64,000 nucleotides of DNA from Pseudomonadales bacterium (GTDB lineage Bacteria; Pseudomonadota; Gammaproteobacteria; Pseudomonadales; Ketobacteraceae). Under the pieces are notes generated by a model. It was not told the DNA's origin, did not search any database, and saw only the letters and a list, made by a program, of their open reading frames with translations. Below, in pieces: positions 35,140-42,867 of this stretch; positions within the stretch are counted from its first letter, which is position 1, and the number at the start of each line of letters is the position of its first letter. The position numbers were made by a program, and so were the translations under genes. The stretch is taken from the NCBI GenBank assembly GCA_002708905.1, contig PAPM01000039.1, positions 310,001 to 374,000 of the forward strand, read 5' to 3'.

Positions 35140-36066
35140 TCAAATCGGCAGCACCTCATTCAGGAAGCCCAACTGAGGCTTGAGAGCATCAGGGAAGCAC
35201 GGCTCAAAGTATGGATCGAAATGATCCGCATCGATTTGAACCACTTTGAGATTTGGGTTCGCCACCTTGCGTACTTTGTCTTCGACGAATGGCGCCACCG
35301 TGTCGCGGGTCGCACCGACGATCAGCATCGGAACCTGCACGTCCTTGAGGCGGGTCCAGGGACGGTAAAACCCGATTGTCAGTACGGAGCGAGCGGTCAC
35401 CCGGTTAACATACTTTGCACCGGGGTGCGCATCGAGCCCCATTTGCAGCGCCTCCCAGGCATTGTCGCGGTCCATGGTGCCGAACTCGCCTTTGCGCGCC
35501 ACCGTCGGGACGTGAATTGCGGTGCCGGGCTTCAGCAATCCAGCGACACCAAGTCCCAAGAGCTGGATCATCCGTGGGAGGGGCGTGGCACGTAGCGTCA
35601 CCAGGCCGTCCAGCATGGGCACCTGTATGATGGCGCCGTGCAGATCGGGATGCTGTGTCGCAAGATCGACGACGTGGCCACCGCCAAACGACGTGCCCCA
35701 CACCACAATGCGATGCGCGGCTACCTGAGGCTGGCTTTTGAGATGGGCCAGTGCAGCGCTTGCCGCCTTCACGCGCCGCCAGGGATTAATATCCTGGCGC
35801 GGCCATCCGCTACTCAAACCCCAGCCAGGAAAATCGAATTCCATAACGGCGTAGCCAGCGGCCACAAAATGGTTCACGAATGAAGACGTCAGCGCCTGCT
35901 GCACACTGCCCCAACCACCGACCATCAGGATGCCCGGGAGTGGGCTGCCGTCTTCCCCTTCAGGGACGTGAAGCATGGCGGAGCAGGTGTCACCCTCCGT
36001 GATAAAGGTGGACTTGATGGTTCTCGTCGTGATGTCAGACGTATCCGGATTGCGTCGGTTGATCAT
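35140..36066 (-). CDS. Alpha/beta hydrolase, dienelactone-hydrolase/acylaminoacyl-peptidase-like
   Basis: 308 aa with no signal peptide. The core shows GILMVGGWGS (oxyanion segment), VMEFDFPGWGLSSG, the nucleophile elbow VVWGTSFGGGHV with the Ser in GTSFGG, LIVGATRDTVAP with the acid residue, and IDADHFDPYF with the His. An esterase or lactonase activity is likely. It is divergent from a TetR gene and shares the two TGTTGAA-type operators with it, so it is probably the regulated target. The hydrolase then likely acts on the inducer or a related compound (inference). Confidence 0.9.
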   Translation of the reverse strand: MINRRNPDTSDITTRTIKSTFITEGDTCSAMLHVPEGEDGSPLPGILMVGGWGSVQQALTSSFVNHFVAAGYAVMEFDFPGWGLSSGWPRQDINPWRRVKAASAALAHLKSQPQVAAHRIVVWGTSFGGGHVVDLATQHPDLHGAIIQVPMLDGLVTLRATPLPRMIQLLGLGVAGLLKPGTAIHVPTVARKGEFGTMDRDNAWEALQMGLDAHPGAKYVNRVTARSVLTIGFYRPWTRLKDVQVPMLIVGATRDTVAPFVEDKVRKVANPNLKVVQIDADHFDPYFEPCFPDALKPQLGFLNEVLPI

Positions 36067-36123
36067 GTTTACCCCGTGCTTGCTGTTAGTTACCCAGGTG
36101 ATATTGCATAGTGACCGGCAGCT

Positions 36124-36176
36124 TGTTGAATTCCATTCAACAGGATATTAACCCACTTGTTGAACGATATTCAACA
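36124..36176. promoter_or_regulatory. Two 19-bp TetR-type operators in the divergent promoter region
   Basis: Site 1 (36124-36142) is TGTTGAAT-TCC-ATTCAACA; site 2 (36158-36176) is TGTTGAAC-GAT-ATTCAACA. Arms are perfect or nearly so, the centre is 3 bp, and centres are 34 bp apart, about three helical turns. Site 2 overlaps the -35 region of the tetR promoter; site 1 lies on the hydrolase side. Confidence 0.85.
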
Positions 36177-36187
36177 AAAGATATAAT
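36160..36187 (+). promoter_or_regulatory. Promoter of the tetR gene
   Basis: TTGAAC (36160-36165), 16-bp spacer, TATAAT (36182-36187). The -35 box is inside operator site 2, which predicts autorepression. Confidence 0.7.
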
Positions 36188-36246
36188 GGTCACTGCCTAC
36201 TTTCGTCGGGATACTGCTCCTGACTGGCTAACCGGAGTGGAAAAGA

Positions 36247-36780
36247 ATGGCGCGAATCAAGCGCGAGCAAGACCGAGATGAAAAACGAGACGAGATTGTT
36301 GCCGTGGCCAGGGTATTGTTTATTGAGGAAGGCTACGAGGCCACCTCGATAAGCCGCCTGGCCAGTACTGCCGGCGTCGCGCCAAACACCATCTATTGGT
36401 ATTTCAAGGACAAGGACGAGGTGCTGGTCGCCGTGCTGGATGCCGAGCTCTCCGCGCGCATGAGTGAATATTTGGCGCTGCCGGCCATGAGCCCTGCTGA
36501 GCGCCTGCTCTGGGTTGCCAACAACCTCGAACGGGTCAGCCGCCTGGTAGGTACCGTACACTCCAGGCTGGCGCAGTCGCCTGTTATCAACACCTGGCAT
36601 GAGCGATTTCATGCACTAAGCGAGGAAATGCTGCGCCTTGAGTTACAGCAAGCCGGTATAGCGCCGAATAAAATCGAGGCTTTGGTTAAAATCAGTGTAT
36701 TCACCATCGAGGGCTTGCTCGCTCATCCTCTTCCCGAGGAACAGAAGCGCGCGATCTGTAATGCGTTGGTAGCCAACTGA
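36247..36780 (+). CDS. TetR/AcrR family regulator
   Basis: 177 aa, slightly short for the family. The N-terminal helix-turn-helix is clear: AVARVLFIEEGYEATSISRLAST then AGVAPNTIYWYFKDKDEVLVAVL (residues about 18-62). The C-terminal ligand domain is helical and not assignable. Predicted repressor of itself and of the divergent alpha/beta hydrolase via the two 19-bp operators. The ligand is unknown. A 69-aa protein follows 13 bp later and may be co-transcribed. Confidence 0.93.
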   Translation: MARIKREQDRDEKRDEIVAVARVLFIEEGYEATSISRLASTAGVAPNTIYWYFKDKDEVLVAVLDAELSARMSEYLALPAMSPAERLLWVANNLERVSRLVGTVHSRLAQSPVINTWHERFHALSEEMLRLELQQAGIAPNKIEALVKISVFTIEGLLAHPLPEEQKRAICNALVAN

Positions 36781-36793
36781 TTAAGGATTCACG

Positions 36794-37003
36794 ATGGCAA
36801 GGCGACGGATATCCAGCGGTTCAGAGCTTGAGGAAAAGATTGCCTACCTCTTACCTGATAGGGATGATTTTGAGCGGTGTTGGCCAGTGCTAAGACAATG
36901 GTTGGGTGATGTTCGCCCTGCGGGAACTATGTTTGAAGCACGTTTAATGAACGACCAAATGAAAATTGAAATTCAGGTAACCGCCAGACTTAATGAACGT
37001 TGA
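36794..37003 (+). CDS. Small hypothetical protein
   Basis: 69 aa with AAGGA eight bases before the ATG and only 13 bp after the tetR stop, so it is plausibly the second gene of that unit. Basic N-terminus (MARRRIS), an acidic middle and no membrane segment. No family recognised. Confidence 0.5.
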   Translation: MARRRISSGSELEEKIAYLLPDRDDFERCWPVLRQWLGDVRPAGTMFEARLMNDQMKIEIQVTARLNER

Positions 37004-37166
37004 AGATGTATAACCAGTCGTTCTAGTTACTGGTTCCAGGAGTTCTCCCAAACTATATAACTGTTTGTTTCAGTATGACGGGTGCATCTTCCCACAGTGT
37101 TTTTGCCAGCCTTGTTGAGGTGTGCCGCTTGCTTTATGATCCAATTAATTCTGTCTGGATACCGCC

Positions 37167-38078
37167 ATGATCGTTCGCGACCGCCCCAACGCCATCGCCC
37201 TGTTGTTTGCCCTGCGTGGCTCCGTGGTGCCGGAGATCCTACCCCACATCATCAGTGTTGCCTTGTTTGCCAGCGCGCTTACGGCGATCAGCCGGTTCCA
37301 TCTGTGGGAGCCAGGCGACCTCACACTCATCCCCTTCACCCTGTTGGGCATTGTTCTTTCCATACTGCTGGGTTTTCGCAACAACGCCTGTTATGACCGT
37401 TGGTGGGAAGCACGCAAGCTGTGGGGGGCGATGGTGAATGAGGTACGCAGCCTGGCTCGTGCATCGGCGTCGTTATTGGGGCAGAGCGCCGATTGTCGAC
37501 GACAGCTGCTGATGCTGACCCTGGGCTTTGCCCACAGCTTGCGTGGCCAGTTGCGCAATGAGGATGTCCGGGACGATCTGAAACCGTGGCTGCCGCAGGA
37601 CCAGATCGAGGCTGCCCTTGCGCACCAGAACCGACCTGACTGGTATCTGCGACAGGCCGGCAATTTGCTCGGGGCAGAATTCAGCGAACAGCGCCTGGAC
37701 AGCATGGGCCTGAGGATGCTGGATGAGCGACTCTGCGCCCTGGCGGAGATCCAGGCCGGTTGCGAGCGCATTGCCAGCACGCCGCTGCCGTTTGCCTACT
37801 CCCTGCTGGTTCACCGCACATCTTATATGTACTGCTACCTGTTGCCATTTGCACTGATCGGCGTGATTGGCTGGGCAACCCCGCTGCTTACGGCAATCGT
37901 CGCTTATACCTTTTTCGGTATTGACCGGCTTTCCGATCACCTGGTTACCCCCTTTGGTCGCGATGCCAATGATTTGCCGCTGGATGCCCTGTGCCGCATC
38001 CATGAAATTTCCGCCACCGAGGCGCTGGGTGAGGCGTCGCCAGCACCACTGCAGCCACAGAACTTCCAGATTCTGTAG
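37167..38078 (+). CDS. Bestrophin-like (YneE/UPF0187) channel protein
   Basis: 303 aa. The family signature is in the first 110 residues: ALRGSVVPEILPHIISVALFASALTAI, then LIPFTLLGIVLSILLGFRNNACYDRWWEARKLWGAMVNEVRSLAR. A second hydrophobic region at 212-250 contains ALIGVIGWATPLLTAIVAYTFFGIDRLSDHL. Prokaryotic bestrophins are inner-membrane pentameric ion channels. The promoter is not obvious; a weak hairpin (AACCAGT/ACTGGTT, 37012-37035) lies upstream. Its link to neighbouring genes is unclear. Confidence 0.92.
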   Translation: MIVRDRPNAIALLFALRGSVVPEILPHIISVALFASALTAISRFHLWEPGDLTLIPFTLLGIVLSILLGFRNNACYDRWWEARKLWGAMVNEVRSLARASASLLGQSADCRRQLLMLTLGFAHSLRGQLRNEDVRDDLKPWLPQDQIEAALAHQNRPDWYLRQAGNLLGAEFSEQRLDSMGLRMLDERLCALAEIQAGCERIASTPLPFAYSLLVHRTSYMYCYLLPFALIGVIGWATPLLTAIVAYTFFGIDRLSDHLVTPFGRDANDLPLDALCRIHEISATEALGEASPAPLQPQNFQIL

Positions 38079-38115
38079 GTTCTAATACACCAGCTAACAA
38101 TTGGATTGCAGGCCA

Positions 38116-38164
38116 TTGACACTTTAGAGTAAAAGCTCTAAAAATGGATACGTTGTTTACAACG
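38116..38164 (+). promoter_or_regulatory. Promoter and palindromes upstream of the ALDH gene
   Basis: TTGACA at 38116-38121 with TAAAAA 17 bp later (38139-38144). A dyad TTTAGAG-N6-CTCTAAA (38123 or 38124 to 38142) covers the spacer, and a perfect palindrome CGTTGT-TT-ACAACG (38151-38164) lies at the expected transcript start. Both are candidate operators. Confidence 0.5.
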
Positions 38165-38254
38165 GGTGCCCCAATACCGACTTAGGCCGCTATTTGCAGG
38201 CAAATGACGCACCTACACACATAATTGACATAAGAACACAGAGGGAAATTCATC

Positions 38255-39703
38255 ATGGTCGCCAAGGTTGCCAACATTTCTGACCACAGCCCGGATATCG
38301 CCGAGATGGAGCGTATTTTCAAGGCTCAACGAGCCGCCTACAACGCCCATCCCATGCCCAGTGCGGAAGAACGCATCAGCACCATCAAGCGCATGAAAAA
38401 TGCAATCATCCGCCATGAAGAAGCGCTGGTTGACGCGGTTAACCGGGATTTCGGTACCCGCTGTCCGACCGAAACCCGCTTTGTGGAGCTGGTTTCCCTG
38501 GTGGAAGTTGTTAAGTACCACGTCAAGAACGTGCGTAAATGGATGAAGCCGGAAAAGCGCAGCATGCCGGTGAACATGCGCCCGGGTAAAGCCAAGATCA
38601 TCCGCCAACCATTGGGCGTCGTGGGCATTATCGTGCCCTGGAACTACCCCTACTTCCTGGCCTTGGACGCGGCCATTGCTGCGCTGACCGCCGGCAACCG
38701 GGTCATGATCAAGATGTCCGAATTCACGCCCCATGCGGCAGAGGCCATGAAGGCCATGCTGGCGGAGATCTATCCTGAAGACCAGGTGGCGGTTATCACC
38801 GGCGAAGCCGATGTAGGCATTGCTTTCACCAAGCTCCCCTTCGACCATTTGATCTTTACCGGTTCCACCAATGTGGGCAAACACGTGATGGCTGCCGCCG
38901 CTGAAAACCTGACACCGGTAACGCTGGAACTTGGGGGTAAATCCCCGGTAATCATTCACGAATCCTATCCGTTGAAAGAAGCAGCGGAGCGTATCTCCTG
39001 GGGTAAATGCATCAACGCAGGCCAGACCTGTGTGGCGCCCGACTACATAATGGTCCACCGTTCCCAACAGGAAGAATTCGCCAGTGTGTTCAGCGAAGTC
39101 GTCTCCAGCTGGTATCCCACCAAACTGAACAATGACGACTACACCTCAGTCGTGAACGAACGCCAACTGAGCCGCCTGAAAAGCTATCTGAAAGATGCCG
39201 AAGAGAAAGGCGCCAAGGTAGTGCCTATCAATCCGGCGCGGGAAGATTTCTCCACCTCCGGCAAGATGCCCATCACCATGGTGTTCGATACCACCCCGGA
39301 TATGCTGATCGAACAGAATGAAATCTTCGGCCCGCTGCTGATGATCAAAACCTACGACACCTTGGAAGAAGCGGTGCAGTATGTGAATGATCGTCCGCGC
39401 CCGCTGGCGCTGTACTATTTCGACAATGATCATGACCGCGCTGACTATGTGATGACACACACCCATTCCGGCGGCGGCTGCATCAATGACACCCTTACCC
39501 ATGTGGCGATCGAGGACATTCCCTTTGGTGGTATCGGTCCTTCCGGCATGGGTCACTACCACGGCTACGAAGGCTTCCTCACCTTCAGCAAGTCCAAGGG
39601 GATTGTGCAGAAGAGCAAGATCAACGCCACCAAATTGCTGTTCCCCCCCTGGAACCGACGCATTCACAAGATGGTGTTGAAGATGGCCTTCAAACCGGAC
39701 TGA
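38255..39703 (+). CDS. Aldehyde dehydrogenase, coniferyl-aldehyde-dehydrogenase-like
   Basis: 482 aa NAD(P)-dependent ALDH. Catalytic Cys in NAGQTCVAPDYIMV (about residue 257) and general-base Glu in LELGGKSPV (about 223). Cofactor loop FTGSTNVGK and the C-terminal IPFGGIGPSGMGHYHGYEGFLTFS are present. The TCVAPDY form and the C-terminal membrane-like basic tail (WNRRIHKMVLKMAFKPD) match the CalB-type group, which oxidises aromatic or long-chain aldehydes. Preceded by a promoter with palindromes and followed by its own terminator, so monocistronic. Its last codons recur at 42821. Confidence 0.95.
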   Translation: MVAKVANISDHSPDIAEMERIFKAQRAAYNAHPMPSAEERISTIKRMKNAIIRHEEALVDAVNRDFGTRCPTETRFVELVSLVEVVKYHVKNVRKWMKPEKRSMPVNMRPGKAKIIRQPLGVVGIIVPWNYPYFLALDAAIAALTAGNRVMIKMSEFTPHAAEAMKAMLAEIYPEDQVAVITGEADVGIAFTKLPFDHLIFTGSTNVGKHVMAAAAENLTPVTLELGGKSPVIIHESYPLKEAAERISWGKCINAGQTCVAPDYIMVHRSQQEEFASVFSEVVSSWYPTKLNNDDYTSVVNERQLSRLKSYLKDAEEKGAKVVPINPAREDFSTSGKMPITMVFDTTPDMLIEQNEIFGPLLMIKTYDTLEEAVQYVNDRPRPLALYYFDNDHDRADYVMTHTHSGGGCINDTLTHVAIEDIPFGGIGPSGMGHYHGYEGFLTFSKSKGIVQKSKINATKLLFPPWNRRIHKMVLKMAFKPD

Positions 39704-39708
39704 TCAGG
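39689..39708 (+). repeat. Direct repeat copy 1 (3' end of the ALDH gene)
   Basis: The 20-bp word TTCAAACCGGACTGATCAGG spans the ALDH stop codon. An identical copy lies at 42821-42840. With flanks the similarity runs over 38 bp with 4 differences. Confidence 0.9.
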
Positions 39709-39729
39709 GCAAACTTTGGCGAAGAAAGA

Positions 39730-39760
39730 AAAGGCGTGCTGATTTCGGCGCGCCTTTTTT
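39730..39760 (+). terminator. Intrinsic terminator after the ALDH gene
   Basis: Stem AAAGGCGTGC with GCGCGCCTTT (one T-G pair), loop of about 6-8, then a T run. Sits between the convergent ALDH and EEP genes; it would serve mainly the plus strand. Confidence 0.85.
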
Positions 39761-39779
39761 ATCTGGGCCCCTGACCTTA

Positions 39780-40502
39780 CTACGATGCAGACAGGTTCAG
39801 CTTGATGTCAGCAACCAACGGCAGGTGGTCTGAAGCTATCCGCGTTTGCGGGTTGTCCCAGGCCCGATACTCAATTTGGCCCCACCCCGGTTCACACAGA
39901 ATCCGGTCCAATGCAAACAGAGGGTAGCTCGAGGGAAAAGTTCGAATCAATCTGGCTCCGGCAAAGTCACAGGCTAGCCGACGTAACATTCCGGACCAGG
40001 GCCACCATTCGTTCAGATCTCCCATAACAACATTGCAAAACGGCTTGGAACTGGTTTGTTTGAGATCTTTCAGCAGTTCAAGTACACGCTGGCACTGGAG
40101 CATGCGTTCCTGCCGGCGAAGCCCAAAGTGAGTGGCAATCACACGAAACCACTGCCCCTTGTGATGAAACTCACTGCAGATCAAACCTCTGGGCTCACGA
40201 TGGGGAAAGCTCACGTCCAGTTTTAGGTTCGTCACTTTCTGACTGGGAAGCAGCAGAGCGTTACCATAATGACCGCGCTCATTGAACAAGGTAGGACCGG
40301 AGACCGGGTGAAGCCCGGTACAGCGAGCGAAATGCTGCAGGATATCCAGGCCCATATCTGCGTGTGTTTCCAACTCCTGCAATGCAATGATATCCGCATC
40401 CAGCGACTGAAGTATGTCACTGATACGCTTGGGTGAGAACTGGCCATCCCTGCCCACACAGCGATGGATATTATAAGTTACCAACCGCAAACCCGACTTC
40501 AT
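39780..40502 (-). CDS. Endonuclease/exonuclease/phosphatase (EEP) family protein
   Basis: 240 aa from the ATG at 40502; a GTG at 40544 would overlap the PLD gene. EEP motifs in order: LRLVTYNIHRC near the N-terminus, IIALQELETH with the metal-binding Glu, VIATHFGLRRQERM, VMGDLNEWW, and SDHLPLVADI with the catalytic His at the C-terminus. These Mg-dependent enzymes cleave phosphodiester or phosphate bonds in nucleic acids or lipids. It follows the PLD-VTT gene by 13 bp on the same strand, a pairing that suggests a phospholipid-related role over DNA repair. Confidence 0.9.
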   Translation of the reverse strand: MKSGLRLVTYNIHRCVGRDGQFSPKRISDILQSLDADIIALQELETHADMGLDILQHFARCTGLHPVSGPTLFNERGHYGNALLLPSQKVTNLKLDVSFPHREPRGLICSEFHHKGQWFRVIATHFGLRRQERMLQCQRVLELLKDLKQTSSKPFCNVVMGDLNEWWPWSGMLRRLACDFAGARLIRTFPSSYPLFALDRILCEPGWGQIEYRAWDNPQTRIASDHLPLVADIKLNLSAS

Positions 40503-40515
40503 GCGTGCTAATGCT

Positions 40516-42690
40516 TCAGGCTTTCGAGGCAGCGTCAGTGCCACGCACGTATTTAATGGCCCTGGTCACAGCCACATAGGCCACCACAATCACCAGGCCG
40601 GCAATACCAATACGCATCATAACCTGATCGAAGCTGGCAGACTCCAGGCTCAAACGGAATTGATCCGCCAGCAGCACAATCGCAAACAGGGCTGGCGACA
40701 GCGCTAGAGTGCTCCCCAGCAGGAAATCTTTCAGCTTGATATGGGAAGCACCGGCCACCATGTTAACGATCGTGAAAGGCGCGACCGGTAACAGGCGAAT
40801 GGCGGCCACCGAGAGCACGCCATGCTCAGCTAATTTACGACTGACCTTATTAAAGCGCTCTCCCGCCAAAGATGTTAGGGATTCCCGACCAATCCAGGCC
40901 CCGATCAAGTAGCTGAGGTATGCACTCGTCATGGCAGACATCAGTGCCAGAACAAAGCCTTGGATTAAGCCGAACAGGAGGGCACTGAGCACGGCAAGAA
41001 ACGTCAGCGGAACCATTAGAATACAGGCCACGACCAGTATAAAAAATGCAACCAAGGGTGCCAACGGTAAATCTTTTATGGCGCTCATTGTGGTCTGAAT
41101 GGTTGCCAGATCCGTCCATTCGGCCAATGGCCCCCATTTCCACATCACCGATAATGCGATACAGCTACAGGCTATTCCGATCCAAACCCAAGGCAATCGC
41201 CTTCCTTCGTCCGAAGGTTGTGTTTCAGCATATTCTTCGCCCATGGCGCTCAACAGGCGTTTTGGGTCAATCGGTTCAGAAGGATCAAAGATATCCGAAC
41301 TTCCAGGTAATGGGGTCGATTTTGCCTTGGACACTGTTGGCAAGGGTTCCAATGTCCGTACTTTCCCGGCTGACAGGTTGCGCTGACGAATGGACTCAAT
41401 CGCGGACTTAAGCGACTCATGCTGCGCAATCGCCTGAGCCACTGAATCCGCAGATACACCCAGGTGTTCTGCCAACAGTTTATTGCGCAAATTCTCAATG
41501 GCCGCCTGCACATCTTCGCGGTGTTTTTCAAAGATACTCAAATCACACTCAGAGTCCAAACGCATTGAGCGGTTGCTGAGATTACCTGATCCGATACGCA
41601 CAAACTGGTTGTCGGCAATCATCAATTTCGCATGCACATTAAGCGCAATTTCGTTGTTTTCGGTAATCCTGGGATAGTACGCCTGGAAGCGATTATAACG
41701 GTCTCTCGATTTGATACGCTCAATCAGTTTGGCACGCTGGTGGTCCATGGTTTGTTGCGACACCCAACCGTCGGTCACCAGCGGAGTGACAACAATAATA
41801 TCCGGCCCATTGTCCTGTGCGAGGCTATCCTCGATCGCCTCTGCAATACAGTCCGCTGACAGATATTGATTTTCAATATACAGATACTGTTCTGCCTGCT
41901 GGATGGTATCAATAAAGAGCTGCTCGACTTCATATACACCCTGCCCTTCAGCATCCGGAAGGGTACGGGAAAGGGCCACATCAACATTTTCCAATTCCAC
42001 CGGCAAACCTTCCGGCCACAATGAAGCCTCCTCAGGGTCAGACCGCTCCGCTTTGATGGTGTCTTCTCCGCAAGCCTGCCAACGTTCACGGGCCATTTTG
42101 GACAGAGCACGAACAATGGGACCGGCAACCGCCATTTGAATATCATGATGGGGGCGCAATGTGCGGTTTCCCTCTTCCCCTCGATGCGGGTTATCAATCA
42201 GGTGTTCGGGTGTATCCCAGCGTCCACGGGTAATATCAATGCCGCCACAGAATCCCAACTTGTCATCCACCACCACTACCTTCTGGTGATGGCAACCACC
42301 CAGGGGAATGTGATCATCCTGCTTAAAATGAAGTCGGCCACTGGTATTCCAGTTGAATCTTAGAGAGGGCATCAATTCCCGGTCAGAAGCCAGCAGCAAG
42401 CTGTAATCCCAATTCAGTATATAACCTTCTATCTCTTCGTTTTCGGCAAGCACCGCATTCAGAAATTCACCCAAAGCAGCGGGTTTGTCGCCGTAATCGT
42501 TCTCTTCGCGTACCAGTTTGAACTGGCTCATGATATCCCACGACAAAATAATAAAATGGCTTTGCGCCTCAGCCATAACATCGTACAGCGCCTTAAAGTA
42601 TCGCTTGCCGTCAATAATAAACGCCGCTTTATCGCACCGGGCGACCTTGCAACAATTCCGGCCCTCTTCAAACAGATCGTTGGTTTTCAT
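40516..42690 (-). CDS. Phospholipase-D-like protein fused to a VTT/DedA-type membrane domain
   Basis: 724 aa from the ATG at 42690, with GGAGGGAAG upstream. The first HxKxxxxD motif is in CHHQKVVVVDDKLGFCGG and the second in VHAKLMIADNQFVRIGSGN, so the PLD site is complete. A linker leads to several C-terminal membrane helices (about residues 505-720), with the VTT/SNARE-associated core FLAVLSALLFGLIQGFVLA and IRLLPVAPFTIVNMVAGAS. The PLD half points to phosphatidyl transfer or hydrolysis (cardiolipin-synthase-like); the VTT half to lipid handling. First gene of a pair with the EEP gene. Confidence 0.93.
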   Translation of the reverse strand: MKTNDLFEEGRNCCKVARCDKAAFIIDGKRYFKALYDVMAEAQSHFIILSWDIMSQFKLVREENDYGDKPAALGEFLNAVLAENEEIEGYILNWDYSLLLASDRELMPSLRFNWNTSGRLHFKQDDHIPLGGCHHQKVVVVDDKLGFCGGIDITRGRWDTPEHLIDNPHRGEEGNRTLRPHHDIQMAVAGPIVRALSKMARERWQACGEDTIKAERSDPEEASLWPEGLPVELENVDVALSRTLPDAEGQGVYEVEQLFIDTIQQAEQYLYIENQYLSADCIAEAIEDSLAQDNGPDIIVVTPLVTDGWVSQQTMDHQRAKLIERIKSRDRYNRFQAYYPRITENNEIALNVHAKLMIADNQFVRIGSGNLSNRSMRLDSECDLSIFEKHREDVQAAIENLRNKLLAEHLGVSADSVAQAIAQHESLKSAIESIRQRNLSAGKVRTLEPLPTVSKAKSTPLPGSSDIFDPSEPIDPKRLLSAMGEEYAETQPSDEGRRLPWVWIGIACSCIALSVMWKWGPLAEWTDLATIQTTMSAIKDLPLAPLVAFFILVVACILMVPLTFLAVLSALLFGLIQGFVLALMSAMTSAYLSYLIGAWIGRESLTSLAGERFNKVSRKLAEHGVLSVAAIRLLPVAPFTIVNMVAGASHIKLKDFLLGSTLALSPALFAIVLLADQFRLSLESASFDQVMMRIGIAGLVIVVAYVAVTRAIKYVRGTDAASKA

Positions 42691-42718
42691 TGACTTCCCT
42701 CCAGCGATGCATGCCAAG

Positions 42719-42835
42719 ATGGCAGCTCATAACACCCTATCGAACTGGAGTGAGAAACGCAAAAAAGCCCTTACAGAACGTACCGGCTCTTATCACGTCA
42801 ACGGCTGGGTAAAGCTGGCGTTCAAACCGGACTGA
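42719..42835 (+). pseudogene. Small ORF ending like the ALDH gene (probable gene-tail remnant)
   Basis: 38 codons from the ATG at 42719, ending KLAFKPD-stop, against KMAFKPD-stop in the ALDH at 39703. The last 20 bp plus 6 bp of 3' flank are identical; the rest of the ORF shows no ALDH similarity. ATG-to-CTG and GCC-to-GCG differences lie upstream of the identical run. Most likely the 3' end of a lost ALDH paralogue; a real small protein is possible but has no good ribosome-binding site. Confidence 0.55.
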
Positions 42836-42840
42836 TCAGG
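42821..42840 (+). repeat. Direct repeat copy 2
   Basis: Identical to 39689-39708. The two copies are 3132 bp apart and bracket the EEP and PLD-VTT genes. Confidence 0.9.
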
Positions 42841-42867
42841 ACACACTTTTTATTTGGACTGGCGCTA

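Noticed and set aside
39689-42840. Integrase-type attachment sites flanking the EEP/PLD genes
   Set aside because: The direct repeats are real, but there is no integrase gene and the differences within the repeat fall at coding-neutral positions, which fits a decayed ALDH paralogue better.
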